From NCBI GenBank assembly GCA_015501595.1, contig JADNRX010000083.1, positions 1 to 64,000 on the forward strand: a stretch of 64,000 nt of DNA, in the 5' to 3' direction. Below the pieces are notes generated by a model. That model saw nothing but the letters and a program-made list of their open reading frames with translations. It was not told the DNA's origin and ran no database searches. A program made the translations under genes and the position numbers. This DNA is from Hymenopellis radicata. Lineage: Eukaryota > Basidiomycota > Agaricomycetes > Agaricales > Physalacriaceae. Numbering within the stretch: the first letter of the stretch is position 1; the number at the start of each line of letters is the position of its first letter. This document shows positions 55,289-64,000 of the stretch, piece by piece.

Positions 55289-56156
55289 ACATCCCACGTG
55301 ATCGATCGCGTTCTTGTTCAGAATGTCAACAACATCATCTTTGTACTCATCGGCGACATGCAGGCTGCCTTGCGCGCCGCAGAACAGAAAAAGGACATCA
55401 GGAAACGGCCTGTGGGCCAGAGGCTGCCAGAGATAATCACTGCCGCAGTGGCAAACCAGAGGGCATTGAGGTGTCCTGTGGCATCTTGAGCTGCCTCAAG
55501 GCTCAGGCTGCAGTAGTTGGAAGGTTGAGTTACCTCTACGCTGTTGAGTTTACTTCAAGGCTACTCAAAGCATCAGCATCTGCAGCCCGTAACTCAAGAT
55601 CACCTTGGTATACTCAAAGACAATGGCCTTCTAGCCATTGCCTTTAGACAACTCTAGTGTCTCTAAGAGCAGCCATGCACAACTGAACAAGCAAACCGAA
55701 GACAACCCTTGTACTACAATAGAGTTTCGCTGGGGCGACACGGCAGACAAGAGTTTGCCGGTCATACCCCACTCGAAAGATATTTGGTATTCGGGAGATG
55801 AGGCAGAGGAGACATGGTCACAGGCATACCTGCGCGGCCGAGCACCAAGGAGACTATATAATGTTCCTACTTTCTGCTTGCATCCGCCGCGGACACTCCA
55901 TTACAATTCACACACCAAGCTTGTCATACACCGCGCCATGACGTTGTTGGCGTTTTTCCTTCGTACAGGGTACGACTGTCGCGCCAGCTCATCCTGGGGA
56001 TTATCCACCATTTCCTTGTGGTAGATCTCCGCCGCTACATGAATGTACGGCCTCATTGCGGGGGTGCTTACGCGTCCAATGGGCTGCTGGTGTCTTTAAC
56101 CTTGAGAATTCTTTAAAAGACAGAGAAAATGATAGAAGATGCCTATTAAGGCGAGG
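55289..56156. other. Intergenic stretch with ACTCAAGGC-like reiterations
   Basis: About 55485-55640 is rich in CTCAAGG and CTCAAAG words; similar words occur at 59540-59640. This suggests a shared transposon fragment. A 128-residue plus frame at 55638-56024 has no recognised family. Confidence 0.35.
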
Positions 56157-56540
56157 TCATAAGCGCGTACATCTGGGTAACGTCTCGCTGGCGCGAGAGT
56201 CGTTTGTCAGGGCGTCCAGCGAGCCGTGTTGCTCGATAGCGCCAAGCATGCCGGGATCGTTGGGGCTACATAAAGGGGAATTGTGAATTAAGAATGAAAA
56301 CGGGAAGAAAAGACGCACTTGGACACACCGAGAAAGATTTTCCTCACGGACGCATTCAGAGCCGAGTTCACCATTGCCACTATGGCATTTTCGAGGGCTC
56401 CAGCGGGGATTCTTCAAGCCCGCAATGCTCGGCCGTTCTCGCCCCAGTAATCGTGTCGTCGGCCTCCTGAGGGCTTGGTCCTCAAAGCGATGGCGGTGTT
56501 GCGGTACCATGTGATTGTCTTGCACAAGCCCATCCGTCAT
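56157..56540 (-). CDS. Unrecognised partial coding region
   Basis: The minus frame runs MTDGLVQDNHMVPQHRHRFE to PNDPGMLGAIEQHGSLDALT and ends CTRL. Upstream frames continue in Pro/Ser-rich sequence (TATETPTARPTHSP). A roughly 45-base intron-like gap sits near 56275-56320. It may be an unidentified gene running from about 56800, but I do not recognise it. Confidence 0.25.
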   Translation of the reverse strand: MTDGLVQDNHMVPQHRHRFEDQALRRPTTRLLGRERPSIAGLKNPRWSPRKCHSGNGELGSECVREENLSRCVQVRLFFPFSFLIHNSPLCSPNDPGMLGAIEQHGSLDALTNDSRASETLPRCTRL

Positions 56541-56969
56541 TGGACGGCTTGTGTCAAAGATCGCGGGTAGGGAGAGGCGAGAGGATTGTACGGCGGCGGA
56601 GATGGGCGAGTGGGTCGTGCGGTAGGTGTCTCGGTCGCTGTTTGCTCGTTGAGCAAGGACAGCGGACTAGCACGGGGAGGGATAATGGCGGTTGTAGAGA
56701 TAGGATGGACTGGACGCGGCGGCAGTCGTCGCTGGGGACTTGGCGACCAAGTAGGCTACAAAATGGTCGGTAAGTAGACAAAATAAAAATAAAATGACAC
56801 CCGTACCTGTGCATGCAGAATGAGTAGCAACTCGATCTGCGCAGTCTGCGCTGTAAAAGGGATCAAGACCCGAAAACGAGCCAGTGTGTACCGGAGCCGC
56901 AAACAAAATCCAGCTGCCCCTCCGGATCGCGAGAGTCAAACAACAAGGAAGTGCTGCTCCGAACGCTGC

Positions 56970-57970
56970 CTGCTGGCTTACGCGGCTGTTTGTCTGTGCC
57001 ATGGTAGCGGGGACACTGGCGCATATCGGGATAGAGCGGCCTCGATGAGAGGGCTTACGCGTGCGGGTGCTTGCACGGTCGAAGAGACGATAAGTTTAAC
57101 TAGAATGAAATAAAAATGCGAAGGAATTACACACCGTTTTGGACTGGACGCGTCCGCGACGCCGTCCAGCCCCAAATTCCAACTCGTCGCCTCTTTTCAG
57201 ACATGCACATGCCGTCGAGGTGGCTCATACAGCTTTGGAATCCGGCGCCGTCGCTCATCCTGTGTATCCACGGCTGTTCGTTGGTTTCTGATAGAGAAAG
57301 ATGATGTGCTGCCTGCTCGAGGGCTTACGCGGACATGGCTCCGGCGGCGGGCATTACAACATCGTCGTTAAAATATTGCATGTTGGGCAGAGCAGCCTCG
57401 AGGGGAGGGCTTACGCGTACTTCGTGGTGGTAAAAGAGCAAGACTTACGCCCAAAAAGACCGCGCAATCACCACTCGGATGATCGGCCCGAGCGGTTTTC
57501 GACAACTTGTGCGGCGTCCAGCACCTTAACGAGTGCGATTTAAGGCTTCGCATACGGACGGATCCATTCGGAGGATGGTTTAGAGCATTTAATTTTTTAG
57601 CTGATTTTTTGGCTCATGAGAAGATAATATTGCTACTTGGCGACACCTACTTGAAGTTGCGTACACCGCACGGTACGTCGGTGAAACAATCACTTCACTT
57701 GAATGTTATATGAACTTAATTTATTATATTCTCCATGGTTTTAGACCACTTGGCGCCCTCATCCAACGTCTACGACCTGTTAAACGCTGTTCGGAGACCA
57801 GGCCCGGCGATCCGAACAGTGATCAAGCACTGTTCGGAGTCGTCTTCCTTACCCTTCTACCACCATCATCCGTTCTCTTCTCACTGCCTTCTCCCTCGTA
57901 ACCTCTGAGATTATTGTCTGCCGGCTGCCTATCTGCGTAAGCCCTGTCAAAACAGGCAGCACTTCGCATG
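56970..57970. repeat. Element-like region sharing motifs with the hAT-like element
   Basis: Four M3 motifs at 57035-57062, 57308-57331, 57391-57418 and (inverted) 57933-57960, plus GGACGCGTCCGCGACGCC at 57147-57164 which matches 11281-11298. Another shared word is TGTTCGGA. No transposase frame seen; termini not identified. Confidence 0.5.
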
Positions 57971-58500
57971 AACGACGTCGTTGACTGAGGCAACGCCCGC
58001 GCCCGCCCTGCAACCACGAGCAGGCTCTACAGGCGCTGTCACTTGAGAAAAAGATGCTGTCCCGTCTGCAGACGGGCAGCATGGAGCGGTGTGTTCTCAT
58101 TTTAATTTTTTTTTTCCTATGCTGAGCGACGACAGCGAGATTTCTAATATATTCGCCGCCGTTACAACACGACACGGCACGCCGACGCCATACCCAACCG
58201 TGGGCCCACTCAGAGCCAGGCCGACCTTGAGCAGGGCTTTGTGGGCCCATGGTTGGGAGGTGGTGTCATTTCAAGGTTTCCATGCTCAACTTTGAACGCT
58301 CAAAATAATTTCCTGCAAAATCACATTCTCACCACCCTCCCGTGTATTGGATTCCTTCCACCTAAGGCCACGCTTGGACCATACTCGCCCAAGTGCCACG
58401 TACGTAGACATCACGTGTCTGTTGGTTTTTCTTCCGATTGTGGTACGTGTCTGACTTAACTTCTTACCATCATCCTGCCTCTCTCTCTTCTCATAGACGA
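57971..58500. other. Intergenic stretch
   Basis: No gene recognised. A GTACGTGTCTGAC donor/branch-like stretch and CTCATAG at 58496 may mark an intron before the aspartate-rich segment. Confidence 0.3.
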
Positions 58501-58940
58501 TGCTCAACTGCCTGCAGAAGGACGACGACCGCCTGTACGACTACCTGCGTGGTGACAATAACCTCTTACACAACGACGGCGACGGCGACGTAGACGACCT
58601 GGCTGACGACGACTTGCACCAAGGGCGATGACCTCAACTTGCACGAGGACGACAATGATGACTTCCACGAGTACGACGACGACGCCTTGAGAATGACCGA
58701 CCTCGAGAACGACCCGCCTCGAGGACCACTACCCGCTGACGGCAACTACCTCCTCCACGATGACTGTTCGCTCGAGCCTCGATGACGACCGCCTCGACGA
58801 TGACGACCGCTTCGATGACAAACATCGCCTCGAGCCTCGACAATGACCGCCTCGAGCCCCAGGGACGACAATGACCTCTAGGATGACGATGACCGCCTTG
58901 AGCCCCAGAGACGACAACGACCTCCAGCGGTTGGCGAAAA
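58500..58940 (+). repeat. Aspartate-codon-rich low-complexity segment
   Basis: GAC/GAT triplets and CCTCGAG-like words repeat throughout. A plus frame starts MLNCLQKDDDRLYDYLRG and ends at 58631; afterwards frames are interrupted. Likely an imperfect minisatellite, possibly once coding. Confidence 0.5.
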
Positions 58941-59717
58941 TGAAGGTCTCTGCACCGGAAACAGCTGCAGAAAGATATATTTTCCAGGTGAGCAATATTT
59001 ATCAATAATGTTAATCACATCTCGAGGCTGAAGCGCTTCGCAGGCCATACCAAAGTGTTGATTCCACAGTGAAGACCCCCTATGAGACTGGTGCGTCCCC
59101 ACTCCTCCGCCCTCCCTGTGTCCCGTGTCTATGCCCGCTAGCTTGGAATATGAAATCGAGCTACGCTGATCTGGTTAGTTCCTTCATGTCTTATCATGTC
59201 TTGTTGCCTAATTGTTTCATAGACTGTGCTGCCAGAGGCTGTCAATCCGATTATTGTCCTGTTGTTGCTGTCTCTCGATACTGTAGGATCTGTAGTACTG
59301 TTATGGGATCTGTTGTTATATTCCTTCTTATATGGCTTCATGTTACTGTGTATATGTACTGAGATGTTTGAATGCAGGGCATTTTAGTTATGTTTGGCCA
59401 ATTTCCTGAGTTTCAAGCCTCTTGTGAGGCTTTACATATTTCACTTGACTGATTTCATTTGGGATTATGTTGTACTGAGCTGCTGTGGGCAGCTTTGTGT
59501 TGAACCTAAGTTATATGTATCTTATTTGGGGACAGCATGAGCTGCTCTGAGCATGACTTGAGTGAGCTTAAGTTAGACTCAAGGCAACTTGAAAGAAGGT
59601 TTGGACTTGAACCTTTGCCAAAGTTAACCCGGCAGAGTTTCAATCTTGATGTCCTCTAGGCAACCATGTTCACTGTGGTTGACCCAGTAGTCCTCTAGGC
59701 CGGGGACCCGTTTCCTG
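58941..59717. other. Stretch upstream of the KDZ gene
   Basis: T-rich, with CTTGAGT and ACTCAAGGC words. It may contain the left part of the KDZ element, but I could not find its terminal repeat. Confidence 0.35.
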
Positions 59718-62700
59718 ATGGAGCGTGCTGCAAAGCATGCACGACCTGCGGATATCACCTCCACCGTGACCTGGAAGCCTGATGCGAAAACGGGACATCT
59801 ACGTCCTCACGTCGCTCATCAACGCACGACAATCGATATCGAGGACATTACTGAGGATTCGCAGTTCCTTGAGGATGAACCACGACCGTATACCTTACCA
59901 GCACCATTTCTTCCCGCGACTCAGTTATATCCCGACGTGCACACAGACGAACCCGACTTCGTTTCTGATCCGGTATTGCAGGCTGCTGCTGAAGAGGTAG
60001 CTCGACGTCGCTACCCATCTGTGAGTTTTCTGTTATAAAATTTCTTGTGTGGTACTAACTTGAGAAGGATGACCCGCTTAGGAAGTGGAGGGGACGCGCG
60101 GATGAATATCTCGCAGAACTCCTGAGGCTGGAAGCACCGCTTGCACTGACTACGTGTCCCGGTGTGCCTGGGCGCCCATGTCAAGATGTTCAGGGCATCT
60201 ACAAGTGTCTAACCTGTCATGACCACCGTCTGTTCTGTCTGGAATGCTTTTCCTTCAAGCACGCCGGTTTATATCTTCATCGCATTCAGGTAAGCGAATC
60301 ACGAAGCTATCCGATGTGGGCTAATAGGTATCCTAGGAATGGACTGGAACCCACTTCTGGCCGACGACTTTGGCCAAGATTGGGGTAGTTGTGCAACTAG
60401 GACATGCCCCGGGTGACGATTGCTTTTCTCCACGCTTCGCCAACGCCAAGCGTTTTGTGGTGATTGACGTCGATCAAGGGTGTGTCCAGAATATATTGGA
60501 AGACATTATAGTGAAATAAGTAGAAGTATACCCTGAAAGTAGGATAAATCAAAGAATTTTGTAGATCCAAGCAGTGGTTGGCAAGATATGGGGGGTAGGA
60601 CAAAGTCCGAGGTTAGTGCCGATGTGATGATGTCATCTGGGTAGACTGTCTGAGTTCCTTTATTTATAGATTTAAAAACAGCTTATATCAGTTTAAAGAA
60701 AGATATATAATCATTTCACATAGTTGGGAATGGTGTAAGGTACCAAAAAATATTATAGCAAATGTTGACTACCATCGGGGATTGAACTCGGAGGCTAACC
60801 AGGGTGTCAAAAGTCACGTGACTTGCCATATAAGGAAGGAGGGGGTGGGTAGGTCGGAGAAATTTGGGTGAAAAACTTTAATTGACATAGTGTACTTTTA
60901 AATTTTTGTGACACCCCCTTGACGTCGATACAGTGCAAGTTATCAACCTTCAGTATTGTGGCTGTACTCTCAATGCCGGTATTGGCTTCGACATACAACT
61001 CCTTCGCGCACGCCTTTACCCGGCTACGACCCATGATCCTGAGACTTGCGCTACCTTCAGGGCGCTGGAGCATTTTCAAATTCTTTCCTTCATGTCAAAG
61101 GTAACGTCTTGTCTTTACAGGCAACATTAATGCTGACGGCCATAGTTATCTGCATATGAATATTTCGCCGCATGTTGTCGCCTGACTGATAATACAGGTA
61201 CCGAAACGCCACCAGTAAGTTACCTTCTTTATTCGCAACAATAATCTAATACCCTTTCTAGAACCGTTATGCTCAGCTCCTTATCATGGTACGCGAGTGG
61301 CGCCATCTGAAGTTTTGCAAACGTTTCGGGAGAGGAAATGCAGACGGCGGTCGCAAGCAGACTCAGGCAGGTGATTTAGTCGTTGTGTGCCCTGCCTGTC
61401 CTCAGCCGGGCTTGAACATGCACGTGTAAGTCTTCTCTTCATTGTCTAGATTTAATCTAACGTCCATCTATAGGAAATTGCCGACCGACCCCGATTACGT
61501 TGATAGAATGTTCCTCGCAATAGACGCCAACTTTCGACTGAAACGCGCCGATGTTTCTTCCAGCGAACGTGATCCTGCGTTGAACGCCGGATGTGCGTAT
61601 TTTGTCGAGGAGGAAACTTTCGACAAGTATATCAACCTCTACGAGAAGGTCGTCCCCGATGAGGACAGCACCTGTAACAAGCACGACGCACTCAAACTGG
61701 CAAGCATGAGAGGGGGGAAAGGTACCGCATCTACGGGTGTGGGCGCTGTAGTTTGTGCACGCCATGACACGAAGCGGGGTTCTGCTGTCGTTAATTTAAA
61801 GAAAGGAGAAAAGTAGGTTATTCCTTCCGATTCGTTACATAGTATGTCCTGATCCGATTCTAGGTACATTTACATGGATTACGCATTCCTGTCGACGTTA
61901 AGACTCAATACGCCAGACGACCTCGTCATATCCTATGATATAGCATGTCAGTGGAGCAAAAAATTGACGAAGCGTATTGCCGTATATCCCCCATGGCTGC
62001 ACCCGCGCCAATCGATGGAGCACATGCTGTATCTGGTGCCAAAGTTCCACCTTCCGGCGCATATTCCCTTCTGTCGCTTCTTATATTCCTTCAATTGGAC
62101 TCCCAAAGTCGGGCGCACAGAGGGCGAAGCTCCAGAACGAAGTTGGTCAGCTAATAATGGCTCGGCGACAAGCACTCGAGAGATGGGACCAGGTTCGCGG
62201 CGTGATACTTTGGACGATCACTTTGGTGATCAAAACTGGCGGAAAGTGTGCCTTATGAGTCAGTGGGATATACATTTCCTGGCGACTTATCTGATTGACA
62301 CTTCACAGTGCCTGCGCTTGTGGAAAAATTGGAAGAAGCCGTGAAGGAACGGGCGACTCATGTTGTTGCCTTTCTGGGATATGAGGCGTCTCTCGCCGAC
62401 GCGAACATTATTCCCATCTGGCGAGAGGCCGTCCTGAAGTGGGAAGCTGATCCACGTGCGAAGGGCGTTTTCAATCCTTTCACTCCTACTTTTCGCGGTA
62501 AGTTTTTAGCTCTGCTTATTTCTTTATCAATGATAACGAACATAATCTAGAGCTCCGTGATAACTCGGTTCGCTTGAAACTTGCCGAGGCCGATGCGAAA
62601 TACAACGACGATACATTTCCTCGGCACAGTGTTGGTCCCGGGGATTTCATTATTCAGGGTCTTCAACTCGAGGACTGGCAGTACGTATATGCCATTGTCG

Positions 62701-63822
62701 ATTTCCTCTGCAACTAATACGATATTCAGAATTCGCCTCAAACGAGATGCATCTAAACTGGGCCAACATGCGACCGACAACCAAAAAGCGAACTTACTGG
62801 AAAAGGTCAATCGCTTGAAACGTCGAATCGAGGCCTGGAGAGAGGTTCAATCCGTTTATATGCCTGCGGCAACGGTGATCCGACATATCTGGGATGTACA
62901 AGCTGCTCCAGGTCATGAGACCGCATATGATATGAAGCTCCTCCTTCCGTCGGCGATTGGACGGGTTCGCTGTACCCTTGACCAGGCGCTGTTTAGTGCC
63001 GAGAAGAAGCTTCGGATCGCGCGTGCAGAGGACGCATTAGGCCAACTACGCGAGCTCATCATCCTGAAATCAAGCATGTACAGGGTCAAGGAGCGACAGA
63101 TTCGTGGACAGAAGCGCAGTGGACGAGCAAACACCCAGTTGAAACAGGTCGAGGACAGGATTCGCGAGTGTCGCGACCGCTATAATCGACACTATGACAA
63201 ATTATGTCTCCTCGACAAGCTGTTCCTCAACCACGATTGGAAGAAGAGCATGAAACCCCTCACCGAAGCTGATTGCGTGGCCCCTGGCGATAGTGATGGG
63301 TCTGAAGGCCATCGGACGTTTAGCTGGATCTGGCTTGCCGATATCCATGTTTCTGATGATGCACGAGTTCAAGAAGGTGAGCCTTCAAGATATTTCTCTT
63401 CGTCGTCGCTAACAGCCTCGTCAGCCTTGAGGATCGAATGGTGTAAGTCCCGCGCTCGCGCGAAACGTTGGCAGGAAGAATGCAACATACTCAGAGTCGA
63501 GATGCGCCGGGTACTCGCAACATTCGAGGCACAAGCCGCGGTGTGGATAGAACTTTCTAAAGGTGATGGCGCCCTTGGAAGTCGGGGACTTGATGGATTC
63601 TCGGCGGGTGCTCGAGCGTATGCTTGCAGACAGGCGGCGATTCGAATTGCCATGCTGGAGCATGCGCAAGTGATATTAGCAACTGCTCCAGCGGACGAGT
63701 TGGTGATCGTGGCAGAGACCGGGGACTCTGCGAAGGATGTTATAGACCCTATGCAGGATCTCGACGCTGCTAGCACTGAGGCATCTCCTTCCGAAATGGA
63801 GATGGATACTGGACATACGTAG
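59718..63822 (+). CDS. KDZ (Kyakuja-Dileera-Zisupton) transposase, interrupted by a MITE
   Basis: Exon 1 59718-60020, exon 2 60068-60289 (101 and 74 codons), then an exon from 60337 to 61100 split by an inserted element, and further exons to the stop at 63820-63822. Exon 2 holds a cysteine cluster (TCPGVPGRPCQDV, CLTCHDHRLFCLECF). The catalytic core has FLAIDANFRLKR (first Asp), LVISYDIACQW (second Asp) and TREMGPGSRRDTLDDHFGDQ (third acidic region), plus VCPACPQPGLN. The C-terminal third is helical and charged. KDZ enzymes are DDE transposases common in agaricomycetes. Without the insertion at 60475-60929 the split exon is 309 bases (103 codons) and open, so the gene was intact until the insertion. 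As it stands the protein is truncated. Confidence 0.85.
60475..60921. mobile_element. hAT-type MITE inserted in the KDZ gene (447 bp)
   Basis: Ends CAAGGGTGTGTC and, complementary with small differences, GACACCCCCTTG, fitting the hAT rule YARNG. Flanked by ACGTCGAT at 60467-60474 and 60922-60929, a perfect 8-bp target duplication. It has no coding capacity. Confidence 0.9.
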
Positions 63823-64000
63823 TATACGTCCTGTTGAGCGCCGGTTAGATTTCAATGTATCTACTAGTGAAGAAATGTATATCCCGTATAGGGAATGTAT
63901 TTCCATTAGCATTTTAGCCTTGGCAGAAGAAAAGGTGCGTGTTGCAAGGGTATGTCTCAAAAAAATTAAAGTACACGATGCCAATTAAAGATTTTCGCCC
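63823..64000. other. 3' flank of the KDZ gene
   Basis: No gene. The right end of the KDZ element would lie here or beyond the window. Confidence 0.3.

Noticed and set aside
59160..59700. Solo LTR or LTR retrotransposon around 55.5 and 59.5 kb
   Set aside because: Only short shared words; no paired LTR ends, primer site, reverse transcriptase or integrase seen.
60760..60830. tRNA-like sequence (GTTCAATCCCC on the minus strand)
   Set aside because: The T-stem does not pair and no A-box is at the right distance; it lies inside the hAT-type MITE.

Overview
The window looks like nuclear DNA of a basidiomycete fungus, probably an agaricomycete. The genes carry very short GT-AG introns of about 45-65 bases. 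Families typical of these fungi are present: F-box/LRR-like proteins, an ankyrin-MYND protein, a salicylate-hydroxylase-type FAD monooxygenase, a KDZ (Kyakuja-Dileera-Zisupton) transposase with a cysteine-cluster N-terminus, and a deaminase-like protein. There are no bacterial-type operons.

Layout. Positions 1-41 kb are an accessory, repeat-rich mosaic with few intact genes. Two direct segmental duplications dominate it: SD-A (about 2960-5800 and 24020-26965), carrying a decayed pepsin-like aspartic protease and a small conserved gene, and SD-B (about 5812-8400 and 35910-38345), carrying a histone-H1-like repeat protein. Between and around these lie copies of a noncoding unit studded with a roughly 31-base element (called M1 here: arms GAGGC/GCCTC, core TCCGATAGGACAAG). 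About 40 copies are visible. Decayed F-box gene fragments share an upstream palindrome, M2 (TTCAATC-GGM-GATTGAA). A 3.7-kb hAT-like element (10346-14090) and three TA-flanked MITEs are inserted into this mosaic.

From 41 to 56 kb the sequence is more ordinary: the ankyrin-MYND gene (41127-42530, +), the FAD monooxygenase (43726-45651, -), a broken basidiomycete-specific family with a truncated tandem paralogue (46886-48235, +), a deaminase-like gene (48634-49922, +), a truncated F-box paralogue (52104-53173, +) and a clear replication protein A 32-kDa subunit gene (54180-55206, -). An intact F-box/LRR-like gene (28962-30675, +) and a frameshifted one (31689-32941, -) lie further left. The right end (59718-63822, +) is a KDZ transposase gene interrupted by a 447-bp hAT-type MITE; removing the element and one target copy leaves the frame open.

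The genes do not form one pathway. RPA2 is housekeeping; the rest are lineage-specific accessory genes and transposons. The most novel feature is the M1 element, which recurs at constant relative positions in several inverted or direct copies of one unit and appears better conserved than its surroundings. All calls are from reading the sequence; no searches or alignments were run.
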